Below, in pieces: positions 24,526 through 32,061 of a stretch of 32,061 nt of DNA. The notes under the pieces were generated by a model. That model saw only the letters and a program-made list of their open reading frames with translations, was not told the DNA's origin and ran no database searches. Location of the stretch: NCBI RefSeq assembly GCF_000218485.1, contig NZ_AFPB01000183.1, positions 1 to 32,061 on the forward strand, given 5' to 3'. How positions within the stretch are numbered: position 1 is the first letter of the stretch; every line of letters begins with the position of its first letter. The translations under genes were made by a program, and so were the position numbers. Source of the stretch: Aquimarina agarivorans (GTDB lineage Bacteria; Bacteroidota; Bacteroidia; Flavobacteriales; Flavobacteriaceae).

Positions 24526-27111
24526 ATGAATTTTAATAATTATACTATAAAATCGCAAGAAGCCATTCAACAATCGCAACAGATTGCACAAGGCTTTGGT
24601 CATCAGCAAATAGAAAATGAACATATTTATAAAGGAATCAGTGAAGTTGACGAAAATGTATTGCCTTACTTATTAAAAAAACTACAAGTAAACCAGCAAC
24701 TATTAAATCAGATTTTGGATAGCACTTTACAGAGTTTCCCAAAGGTTGAAGGTGGTCAATTGCAATTAAGCAGTACTGCAAATACGACTCTTTTGGAAGC
24801 TAGTACGCTTGCTAAAAAAATGAATGATGAGTATGTTTCTATTGAACACTTATTGCTAGCTATTTTTAGTTCTAAAAGTAAAATTGCACAAATTTTAAAG
24901 GATCAAGGGGTTACTAAAAAAGCACTTAATACTGCTATTGAGCAAGTGCGCAATGGAGAGCGTGTGACTTCGCAAAGCGCCGAAGACACCTACCAATCAC
25001 TTAATAAATTTGCCAAAAATTTAAATGAGCTTGCTGAAACTGGAAAATTAGATCCTGTTATTGGTCGTGATGATGAAATACGTCGAGTACTTCAAATTCT
25101 TTCCCGTAGAACAAAAAACAATCCTATGTTAGTAGGGGAACCTGGCACGGGTAAAACTGCTATTGCAGAAGGCCTTGCACATAGAATTGTGGCTGGTGAT
25201 GTCCCTGAAAACCTTAAAGAAAAGCAATTATTTTCATTAGACATGGGTGCTTTAATTGCTGGTGCAAAATATAAGGGTGAATTTGAAGAACGACTCAAAT
25301 CAGTAGTAAAGGAAGTAACATCATCTGATGGAAATATAATTCTTTTTATTGATGAAATACACACGCTTGTAGGAGCTGGTGGAGGTCAAGGCGCTATGGA
25401 TGCTGCTAATATTTTAAAACCTGCGTTGGCCAGGGGCGAACTCAGAGCTATTGGAGCTACCACCTTGGATGAATACCAGAAGTATTTTGAAAAAGACAAA
25501 GCACTTGAACGTCGATTCCAAAAAGTAATTGTTGATGAACCAGATACCGAAAGTGCTATTTCCATTTTACGAGGTATAAAAGACAAATATGAAACCCACC
25601 ACAAAGTGCGCATTCTGGATGAAGCTATTATAGCCGCAGTAGAACTTTCACAACGTTATATTTCCAATCGATTTTTGCCGGATAAAGCAATTGACCTTAT
25701 GGATGAAGCGGCTTCAAAATTACGAATGGAAATTAACTCCAAACCAGTTGAACTCGATGTGTTAGACCGAAAAGTGATGCAACTTGAAATTGAAATTGAG
25801 GCCATAAAAAGAGAAAATGATAATGAAAAACTAAAAGGTTTAAACGCCGAATTGGCTAATTTAAAAGAAGAACGCAACGGTATTTACACCAAATGGAGTA
25901 GCGAGAAAGAAGTGGTAGACACTATTCAACAATGCAAACAGCAAATTGAAGAATTAAATATTGAGGCGGATCGAGCGGAACGCAATGGTAACTACGGAAA
26001 GGTAGCTGAATTACGTTACGGCAAAATCAAAGAGGTTCAAGAACAACTTAATGAATTGCAAAATACGCTGGATACCCGTACAGAATCTTCCTTAATTAAA
26101 GAGGATGTAACTCATGAGGATATTGCTGAAGTTGTTGCTAAGTGGACAGGGATTCCTGTAACAAAAATGCTTCAAAGTGATCGTGAAAAATTACTGCATT
26201 TAGAAAGCGAATTGCATAAACAAGTAGTTGGTCAGCACCATGCTATTGAAGCAGTAAGTGATGCCGTTCGAAGAAGCCGAGCTGGATTACAAAATCCAAA
26301 TAAACCTATTGGATCATTTTTATTTTTAGGAACCACCGGAGTGGGAAAAACCGAATTAGCCAAGGCTTTAGCAAACTACTTGTTTAATGATGATAATGCC
26401 ATGACCCGAATTGATATGAGTGAATATCAAGAACGTCATTCGGTAAGCAGACTATTAGGTGCACCTCCTGGATATGTTGGTTATGATGAAGGTGGACAAC
26501 TTACTGAAGCTGTTAGAAGAAAACCGTATTCGGTAGTACTACTCGATGAAATTGAAAAAGCGCATCCGGATACGTTTAATATTTTGCTGCAAGTTTTGGA
26601 TGAAGGGAGATTAACGGATAACAAAGGGCGGACGGCAGATTTTAGAAACACCATTATTATCATGACTTCAAATATGGGAAGTCATATAATTCAAGAAAAA
26701 TTTGACACGTTAAAAGATACTGAAACGGCCAATGAAGCAGCAAAAACTGAAGTATTAGGATTACTCAAGCAGCAGTTAAGACCTGAATTTTTAAATAGAA
26801 TTGACGATATTGTAATGTTTAGTCCGTTGACCCAACAAGATATTTTACAAATTGTTGATATTCAATTAAAAGGTGTTACTAAAATGGTTTCACAACAAGG
26901 CATTGTTATTGATGCCACCAATGAAGCCAAATTATTTATTGCTAATAAAGGTTTTGAGCCTGAATTTGGAGCTAGGCCAGTTAAACGAACAATTCAAAAA
27001 TTAGTTTTAAATGAATTGTCTAAACAAATTTTGAACGGAAGTGTTACTACTGATAGTGTCATTTTGATTGATACTTTTGATCATAAAATTGTTTTTAGAA
27101 ATAAAGATTAA
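24526..27111 (+). CDS. clpB: ATP-dependent disaggregase ClpB
   Basis: Encodes 861 residues, the usual ClpB length. The N-domain occupies about 1-145. First AAA+ domain: Walker [13 protein letters not shown] (about 204), Walker [17 protein letters not shown], then [14 protein letters not shown]. The long coiled-coil M-domain, which distinguishes ClpB from ClpA and ClpC, runs at about 410-525. Second AAA+ domain: Walker [13 protein letters not shown] (602-613), [13 protein letters not shown], the pore loop GYVGYDEGG, and the C-terminal [16 protein letters not shown]. As a hexamer with DnaK it dissolves heat-aggregated proteins. No ClpP-binding loop is expected. It stands alone and ends at a strong terminator. 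No CIRCE or other heat-shock operator is visible upstream. Confidence 0.98.
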   Translation: MNFNNYTIKSQEAIQQSQQIAQGFGHQQIENEHIYKGISEVDENVLPYLLKKLQVNQQLLNQILDSTLQSFPKVEGGQLQLSSTANTTLLEASTLAKKMNDEYVSIEHLLLAIFSSKSKIAQILKDQGVTKKALNTAIEQVRNGERVTSQSAEDTYQSLNKFAKNLNELAETGKLDPVIGRDDEIRRVLQILSRRTKNNPMLVGEPGTGKTAIAEGLAHRIVAGDVPENLKEKQLFSLDMGALIAGAKYKGEFEERLKSVVKEVTSSDGNIILFIDEIHTLVGAGGGQGAMDAANILKPALARGELRAIGATTLDEYQKYFEKDKALERRFQKVIVDEPDTESAISILRGIKDKYETHHKVRILDEAIIAAVELSQRYISNRFLPDKAIDLMDEAASKLRMEINSKPVELDVLDRKVMQLEIEIEAIKRENDNEKLKGLNAELANLKEERNGIYTKWSSEKEVVDTIQQCKQQIEELNIEADRAERNGNYGKVAELRYGKIKEVQEQLNELQNTLDTRTESSLIKEDVTHEDIAEVVAKWTGIPVTKMLQSDREKLLHLESELHKQVVGQHHAIEAVSDAVRRSRAGLQNPNKPIGSFLFLGTTGVGKTELAKALANYLFNDDNAMTRIDMSEYQERHSVSRLLGAPPGYVGYDEGGQLTEAVRRKPYSVVLLDEIEKAHPDTFNILLQVLDEGRLTDNKGRTADFRNTIIIMTSNMGSHIIQEKFDTLKDTETANEAAKTEVLGLLKQQLRPEFLNRIDDIVMFSPLTQQDILQIVDIQLKGVTKMVSQQGIVIDATNEAKLFIANKGFEPEFGARPVKRTIQKLVLNELSKQILNGSVTTDSVILIDTFDHKIVFRNKD

Positions 27112-27191
27112 CATCTAACATAATTTTTTGGCATGATGGTTGATAATATCTTATTGTTGAGATTAGTTTTAAGTTAGTTAGTTGGTTTATG

Positions 27192-27219
27192 GCGCTCGTG
27201 TTTTGTTAAACACGGGCGC
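27192..27219 (+). terminator. Terminator of clpB
   Basis: The 12-bp stem GCGCTCGTGTTT (27192-27203) / AAACACGGGCGC (27208-27219), with one G-U pair and a 4-nt loop, is followed by TATTTTATTAT. It is about 80 bp after the clpB stop codon. Confidence 0.88.
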
Positions 27220-27487
27220 TATTTTATTATCATTTTCTCCCACATACCGCAAAAGCTATAGTATAATTCCGTTTATGACATCAAATTTCCTATTCAAAAT
27301 GCTTCTTATTCGTTTGATGCTACAAAATAAAACCAAACTATAGCTAACTTGGCTCATACATTTTTATCGTCAAAACAAAAAATTCCGAATTATTATTTGA
27401 GTGATTTTAAATCAGAACTGGTCTAAGCAAAACTTATGTTAAATAAAAAAATAAGAATTACAAATTCTATGTATTTTTACATCTATT
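27220..27487. other. Rest of the clpB-smpB spacer
   Basis: The clpB-smpB gap is about 375 bp. Apart from the terminator I see no reading frame, RNA gene or consensus promoter box in it. Confidence 0.45.
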
Positions 27488-27952
27488 ATGAAAAAAAATA
27501 ATAACAGCGTAAATATTTTAAATAAGAAAGCAAAGTTTGAATACGAAATACTTGATATTTATACTGCTGGAATTGTTTTGCGTGGTACCGAAATAAAATC
27601 AATTAGAGAAGGTAAGGCAAGTATTGCAGAAAGTTTTTGTGAATTCAATGACCGTGGGGAACTTTTTGTAATTAACATGACTATTCAAGAATATTCGCAT
27701 GCCACCTATTTCAATCATGCGCCCAAATCAGAGCGTAAATTATTACTAAACAAGAAAGAACTTAAAAAACTTGAAAAAGAAGTAAATATTAAAGGGTTAA
27801 CCATTGTTCCACTAAAGGTTTTTATTACCGAAAATGGATATGCAAAAGTACGTGTTGCATTAGCAAAAGGTAAAAAAATACACGATAAACGAGAAACTAT
27901 TAAGGATCGCGATAATAAAAGAGAACTGGCCCGCGTGAAAAAAAACTTTTAA
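27488..27952 (+). CDS. smpB: SsrA-binding protein SmpB
   Basis: Encodes 154 residues of the small OB-fold protein that binds tmRNA and delivers it to stalled ribosomes for trans-translation. Family markers are LNKKAKFEYEILDIYTAGIV (about 11-30), LRGTEIKSIREGKASIAESF (about 32-51), YSHATYFNHAPKSERKLLLN (about 74-93) and ERKLLLNKKELKKL. The basic C-terminal tail, needed to enter the empty mRNA channel, reads HDKRETIKDRDNKRELARV with KKNF at the end. No tmRNA (ssrA) gene lies in the window. The gene stands alone and ends at a terminator shared with the convergent GH86 gene. Identification is secure. Confidence 0.97.
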   Translation: MKKNNNSVNILNKKAKFEYEILDIYTAGIVLRGTEIKSIREGKASIAESFCEFNDRGELFVINMTIQEYSHATYFNHAPKSERKLLLNKKELKKLEKEVNIKGLTIVPLKVFITENGYAKVRVALAKGKKIHDKRETIKDRDNKRELARVKKNF

Positions 27953-28120
27953 AAGCTCTTGATTTTACTTCAACATAAATAATCAATAGAATAGCAAACA
28001 GCTTTTGATGCTTTTAATTAAAGCTGTAAACGTTAACGATAGCGTATATTAAATGATCTAATAAAGCAACTGATAACTTTTTAATATACGATCAGCCTTA
28101 GTATGATTAATGAATACAAA

Positions 28121-28157
28121 AAAAACACCTTAAAAATTGAGATTTTAAGGTGTTTTT
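28121..28157. terminator. Bidirectional terminator, smpB / GH86
   Basis: The perfect 15-bp stem AAAAACACCTTAAAA (28121-28135) / TTTTAAGGTGTTTTT (28143-28157), with a 7-nt loop, lies between the convergent smpB and GH86 genes. Confidence 0.85.
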
Positions 28158-28210
28158 AAAATGAACAAAAAGATAAATATTTTATCTAATTATAGTTTAC
28201 AAAGCCCTAT

Positions 28211-31200
28211 TTAATTTACAATTACAGTTTTACTAAAAGATGTTTCTTCATCCTTTACCACTATAAAGTAAATACCAGAACTTATCTTACTTACATCAAA
28301 TTTAAAATCTTTCTTGTACGTTTCTGAAAGTATAATTGAACCATCAAGGCTTACTAATGCAACAGATATATCGGATGACACCACTCCTAAGTTAACATTT
28401 ATAATTTCTGACGCAGGTACAGGGAAAACTTGTCCTAAATTTCCATTTGCATCAATAAAAAAATCTTCATTGCTTAATGTAGGATCATCAGTTGTAAATA
28501 CAATTTTGTCCAAGTTCCACTGCCAATCGGTAGCACTTGATGCTATTATACGAACGTCATGACTTCCTTTGGTTAAATTTACTTTATTAGCAGCTGTTAA
28601 TAATTTGAATTGAGTCCAGCTACTATTATTAGGAACAGCGTCTACAGCAACTTCTACACCATCGATCAGCATAGTAATTTCAGTTTGATTATTTTCAGTA
28701 GCAATAAAGTAATTTATACTATACTCCCCTCCTTCTGGAACGTTTATCGTATAATCAACCCAGTCCTGAGTATTTACGTAGTTAATTCCTACTCCAGGCT
28801 CTAAATTAACCCCTAAAGGTACAGTTTCATCGTCAAAAGTACCACTAGTGTTTGTAAAGTCTTCAGCTTGTAAAATCAGACCTCCTTCAATAAGCGGTTT
28901 TACTACTTTTATTTCTGAAGTTGCTACAAAATCTCCATCTGCAGATGTTGCTGTTATAGTAGTTTCGCCAATTTTTAGAGCAGTAACCAATCCAGCAGTA
29001 CTCACTGTTGCCACACTTGGATTGCTTGATGTCCAGCTTACATTTTTATTTGAAGCATTTGAAGGCTTTACAACAGCTGTTACTGTTAAATTTGAGTCAA
29101 CTTCAATAGTTTCACTTTCTGGCGTAAGCCTTACTTTTGTAACACTTACAGGGGTAGAAACTACTGTAATTTCACTTGTTGCCGTATAATTTCCATCAAT
29201 AGATGTTACTGTTATTGTTGCAATCCCTTCAGCTATTCCTTTTACCACACCTGACGAATCAACAGTAGCTACATTGGTATTGTTTGAACTCCAGGCAACT
29301 GATTTATCAGATGCATCTGCAGGTGTAATTAACGTACTTAATTCCAATAGCTGTGATTTTTCAACAGTTGCCGCTTCTACTGTAATACCAATACCTGTTA
29401 CTGCTGTATTAGCAGGTACTTCCACCTCAGTAGTTCTTCCTGGAGCCTTACTAAAATCCCAAACAACTAAATTTGCTACAGTAATTTCGCCAAAATGCTT
29501 GAAATCAACTACAAAAGTATTATCATCCTTCAAAACACTACTAGGTATAGGTATTTCAAGTGTTCCAAAATAACGCCCTTTATTGTTTTGCCTTTTGCCC
29601 CTCCAATCCAAGGGTGTTGGAACTTCTTGACCGTTAACCGTTAGCTTAGTAATCGATAGAAACCCTTCTTTATCATCATCATCATCAAACAAAGCTCCGG
29701 TAATTTTCAGCATGGCTTCAGCATTAGCTGGAACGTTTACTCCATTAATTTGAAAAGTATTATCACCATCTTCAATTTCAATCCTATGAGGCTCAGTTCC
29801 TCCACTCACACTTTCTCCAAAATATTTTGACTCCACTGAAGTTTCATCAATTAACACAGGACTTGCAAATTCATATTTTAAAATCATGGTACCATCACCT
29901 GCTAATTTTACTGATGAAGGCGCTTCGCTTGAACTATTTTGAGATAAAGTTATATCCTGTTCTCCTTGTAAAAACAAATGTTTTGTAGATACTTTGGTAA
30001 TGCTATTTGAAGAATCATCAAAAAAGTTTAAAATAATATTCGTTTCATCCTCCTCAAGATTATTTAAAATTAAATAGGCTATATTTCCGTCAATATAACA
30101 ATCTACCTGAATATCAGGATCTGTAGATTTTGTATCAACTCTAGTTCCTTCTACTTCAGCCCATAGTTGATACCATTTAATAAAATCCGTCCAAACCCAA
30201 TCATCACCGTCCTGCTCCATCATTCTGTAATGGTAATCGAAGCCTGTTCCTGCTTTCCACCATTCCGCTTTTACGGGAGTAAAAGGTAACGTCTTTTGAA
30301 TATAATCTGGACGTTCTAAAAACTGCATCATCATAGCGCTAAATGGTTTTATATTTTCCCAATCATAGCGTCTTTGATGTGGTAATGGCTCCCATAAACC
30401 TTGTACTGCGCCATACTCAGATATGATAATCGGCTTTCTGTTTTCTTTCCCGTTTTTGTACACATCATACCATTCAATCATTTCCAACATCGCCTCCGTA
30501 TGTCCTCCTGTTCTATTGGCTTGCGCTGCTCCATCCGCATCATAATCAGGCCAATCATATACGTGAACGGCATAAAAATCCATATTTTCACCAGCATTGT
30601 CCATAAAACCTTTCCAAAGCACATCCCACTGTGTCCAAGGTCCGGTAACATTTAAATATTTAGATTCGGTTTGCTTTCTAGCGTGCGCTTTTGCAATTTC
30701 ATCCTCCGCGGTATTGCCATAAAAAGTATCTGTATAACCTACGGTTCTAAATCTGTTTAAATCGTCATTAAAAAAATCATGCAACCCCCATGTCATACCT
30801 CCAATTTTAGGCGCTTTACTTCCCATTCGTTCCCTGATTCCTTTGGCTACCAAATTGTGATATTCCCATAAATCCTCCCAGCTTGTTACCATAAACTCCC
30901 CTGTATTCATCAGCATATCGGGCTCATTAATAACTTCCCAGTATTCAGGTAATAATTCCCCCCCATTTGCAGCGGAATCTGTAAAGAAATGATCCAGATA
31001 TTCCACCATCCATTCTGCAGATGTTTCAATATCCTGCGGAATCCATTGTGGTCCATCACCCCCACTAATATAATTATAATCAAGTGTTGGGTAGGTCGGG
31101 TGCGGATTGGTTCCCATAATCATTCCTTTTGAACGATCTTTGTATTTTGCAACATCTTCAGTAATCTTTTCATATTCAGTCATCCACCAAGCACCAAAAT

Positions 31201-31528
31201 TTTGTAATTCTTCAATATCTGGCTTATTCAAACGATTTGGATCACCTGGAGTAGCTTGAAATTTCCATGACGCAGAACCATTGTCTCTACCTAGGTATAC
31301 ATCAAGATCGTTTAATAAATATTCAATCTTATCTTCTTCGCCAATCCAATCAGTTTCTGCTAACGAGGCATGAAGCGTAATGTGACGTTCACGACCAAAG
31401 TCTGACACTCCGCCCACTGAATGTTTAATATTTAAATTTACATCCACATTTGCATTTTGTGCTGTGGCATATTGCCATGCAAATAATGATAAAACAACAC
31501 CTAAAGGCCTGTTTAAGTTAATTTTCAT
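28211..31528 (-). CDS. Secreted GH86 agarase/porphyranase-type enzyme with Big2, CBM6 and T9SS domains
   Basis: Encodes 1105 residues. A signal peptide (cleavage after YATAQ, about residue 24) is followed by a GH86 catalytic region (about 30-550). Candidate acid/base is Glu202 in EVINEPDMLMN and nucleophile Glu371 in IIISEYGAVQG; KIGGMTWGLHDFF and FYAVHVYDWPDY are also GH86-like. A beta-sandwich follows (about 560-700). Two Big2-type Ig domains come next (about 705-789 and 790-876, each with VAWSS/VSWTS.., then NVATV/SVATV). A CBM6 module with QAEDFTNTSG lies at about 886-1012. The C-terminal T9SS sorting domain (about 1030-1105) carries ISSGIYFIVV and ends KTVIVN. GH86 enzymes cut red-algal agar or porphyran; which one cannot be told here. 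There is no PUL partner in the window. Confidence 0.93.
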   Translation of the reverse strand: MKINLNRPLGVVLSLFAWQYATAQNANVDVNLNIKHSVGGVSDFGRERHITLHASLAETDWIGEEDKIEYLLNDLDVYLGRDNGSASWKFQATPGDPNRLNKPDIEELQNFGAWWMTEYEKITEDVAKYKDRSKGMIMGTNPHPTYPTLDYNYISGGDGPQWIPQDIETSAEWMVEYLDHFFTDSAANGGELLPEYWEVINEPDMLMNTGEFMVTSWEDLWEYHNLVAKGIRERMGSKAPKIGGMTWGLHDFFNDDLNRFRTVGYTDTFYGNTAEDEIAKAHARKQTESKYLNVTGPWTQWDVLWKGFMDNAGENMDFYAVHVYDWPDYDADGAAQANRTGGHTEAMLEMIEWYDVYKNGKENRKPIIISEYGAVQGLWEPLPHQRRYDWENIKPFSAMMMQFLERPDYIQKTLPFTPVKAEWWKAGTGFDYHYRMMEQDGDDWVWTDFIKWYQLWAEVEGTRVDTKSTDPDIQVDCYIDGNIAYLILNNLEEDETNIILNFFDDSSNSITKVSTKHLFLQGEQDITLSQNSSSEAPSSVKLAGDGTMILKYEFASPVLIDETSVESKYFGESVSGGTEPHRIEIEDGDNTFQINGVNVPANAEAMLKITGALFDDDDDKEGFLSITKLTVNGQEVPTPLDWRGKRQNNKGRYFGTLEIPIPSSVLKDDNTFVVDFKHFGEITVANLVVWDFSKAPGRTTEVEVPANTAVTGIGITVEAATVEKSQLLELSTLITPADASDKSVAWSSNNTNVATVDSSGVVKGIAEGIATITVTSIDGNYTATSEITVVSTPVSVTKVRLTPESETIEVDSNLTVTAVVKPSNASNKNVSWTSSNPSVATVSTAGLVTALKIGETTITATSADGDFVATSEIKVVKPLIEGGLILQAEDFTNTSGTFDDETVPLGVNLEPGVGINYVNTQDWVDYTINVPEGGEYSINYFIATENNQTEITMLIDGVEVAVDAVPNNSSWTQFKLLTAANKVNLTKGSHDVRIIASSATDWQWNLDKIVFTTDDPTLSNEDFFIDANGNLGQVFPVPASEIINVNLGVVSSDISVALVSLDGSIILSETYKKDFKFDVSKISSGIYFIVVKDEETSFSKTVIVN

Positions 31529-32061
31529 AATTCTAGTTTTAATTTTGAGTAAGTAGCTTTTTTTTTATAACGATCTTGTTTAATTATTACTTTTCTTCAT
31601 GAAAATGGCTCAAAACTTTAAATAAATAAATAGTGTCAAAGCATTTGAACTAACTCAATGAGTATTTTTACATTTAATCAAATTGAGTACGATTTAGCTT
31701 AAATTTACAAATACTTATACCTACAGATTATTCTGATAATTATTGTCAATTACCTATTTCAAATGTAGTCCGTAAAGTTTTTATTTTTTTGTAAGAAAAA
31801 TCTAAGCATTATAACCTATGAAGAGCTCAAAGAATTTTTTAGCGTGATTCAACCGTTCATTTCTCATGCTCTTAAGAATTTATTGTAGTTAAATTATTTT
31901 ATACCGTATTTATTAGCTTAAATAAGAAGAGATGATCAGATAATACTTTTGAAAACGCTTGATTGGTGAAATTTAAAATCAAGTTTAAATATTTAACTCC
32001 AATTAAGAATATAGAAAATCGTGAAAGATTATTAATAATAATGTATATCTGCTTAGTGTCC
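31529..32061. other. Upstream control region of the GH86 gene, otherwise empty
   Basis: About 530 bp of AT-rich DNA before the GH86 start, running to the window end. I see no reading frame, RNA gene or exact TAnnTTTG box. Two small palindromes at 31636-31663 are described separately. Confidence 0.5.
31636..31688. promoter_or_regulatory. Clustered palindromes upstream of the GH86 gene, possible operator
   Basis: TCAAA-GCA-TTTGA (31636-31648) and ACTC-AAT-GAGT (31653-31663) lie 5 bp apart. A further ATTGAGT (31682-31688) repeats the second motif in inverted order relative to ACTCAAT (31653-31659). They start about 108 bp upstream of the GH86 ATG. Short palindromes arise by chance in AT-rich DNA, so this is tentative. 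Confidence 0.25.

Noticed and set aside
24394..24624. Minus-strand frame overlapping the clpB start.
   Set aside because: A Phe/Leu-rich antisense translation of AT-rich DNA, overlapping the secure clpB N-terminus.
27953..28120. Possible tmRNA gene next to smpB.
   Set aside because: No tRNA-like acceptor, T arm or tag reading frame can be found in this stretch.
28848..29573. Plus-strand open frames inside the Big2 region of the GH86 gene.
   Set aside because: Low-complexity Thr/Val/Ala-rich translations opposite repeated Ig-like domains; antisense shadows.

Overview
The window is AT-rich chromosomal DNA from a member of the Bacteroidetes, most likely a marine Flavobacteriaceae. Supporting signs are type IX secretion (T9SS) C-terminal sorting domains on two secreted polysaccharidases, a GH86 agarase/porphyranase-type enzyme, promoters of the TAnnTTTG type, a head-GIN (DUF2807) protein, a bacillithiol-system YtxJ protein, and several small proteins typical of flavobacteria. 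Genus and species cannot be named from the sequence alone.

Layout. 1-3.6 kb: menB (menaquinone synthesis), two small flavobacterial hypotheticals facing each other across a bidirectional terminator, a DUF4442 hotdog protein and a secreted head-GIN protein. 3.8-4.0 kb: tRNA-Pro(TGG) with its own promoter and terminator. 4.2-6.0 kb: a lipoprotein with three tandem fasciclin domains. 6.3-9.9 kb: a damaged stretch holding a frameshifted orphan reading frame, an rtcB gene that has lost its 5' part, and a GH5 endoglucanase whose T9SS sorting domain is cut off by a frameshift. 10.6-14.7 kb: regulatory genes, namely a large AraC-type regulator with a 21-bp-spaced direct repeat upstream, a small AraC-type regulator in one operon with a stand-alone CheY-like receiver, and a divergent soluble PAS histidine kinase. 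14.8-18.7 kb: HU protein, then the compact minus-strand operon AAA ATPase-recQ-fmt. 18.9-21.8 kb: small proteins and tRNA modification (DUF2200, trmL, and a truA-MOSC gene pair). 22.1-24.3 kb: a sterol-desaturase-type membrane hydroxylase, an RluE-type pseudouridine synthase and YtxJ. 24.5-28.0 kb: clpB and smpB, which serve protein and translation quality control. 28.2-31.5 kb: the large multidomain GH86 enzyme.

How the genes fit together. Most of the window is housekeeping: translation (fmt, trmL, truA, rluE, smpB, tRNA-Pro), genome maintenance (recQ, HU), stress (clpB, ytxJ) and respiration (menB). The accessory part consists of two isolated secreted glycoside hydrolases, with no SusC/SusD pair, sulfatase or other polysaccharide-utilization genes beside them, plus the sensor/regulator cluster. 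I found no CRISPR array, prophage, intact insertion sequence or defence system. I see no clearly new multi-gene system. The best leads are the operator-like repeats before the AraC gene, the AraC/receiver/kinase module, and the group of three damaged genes at 6.3-9.9 kb.
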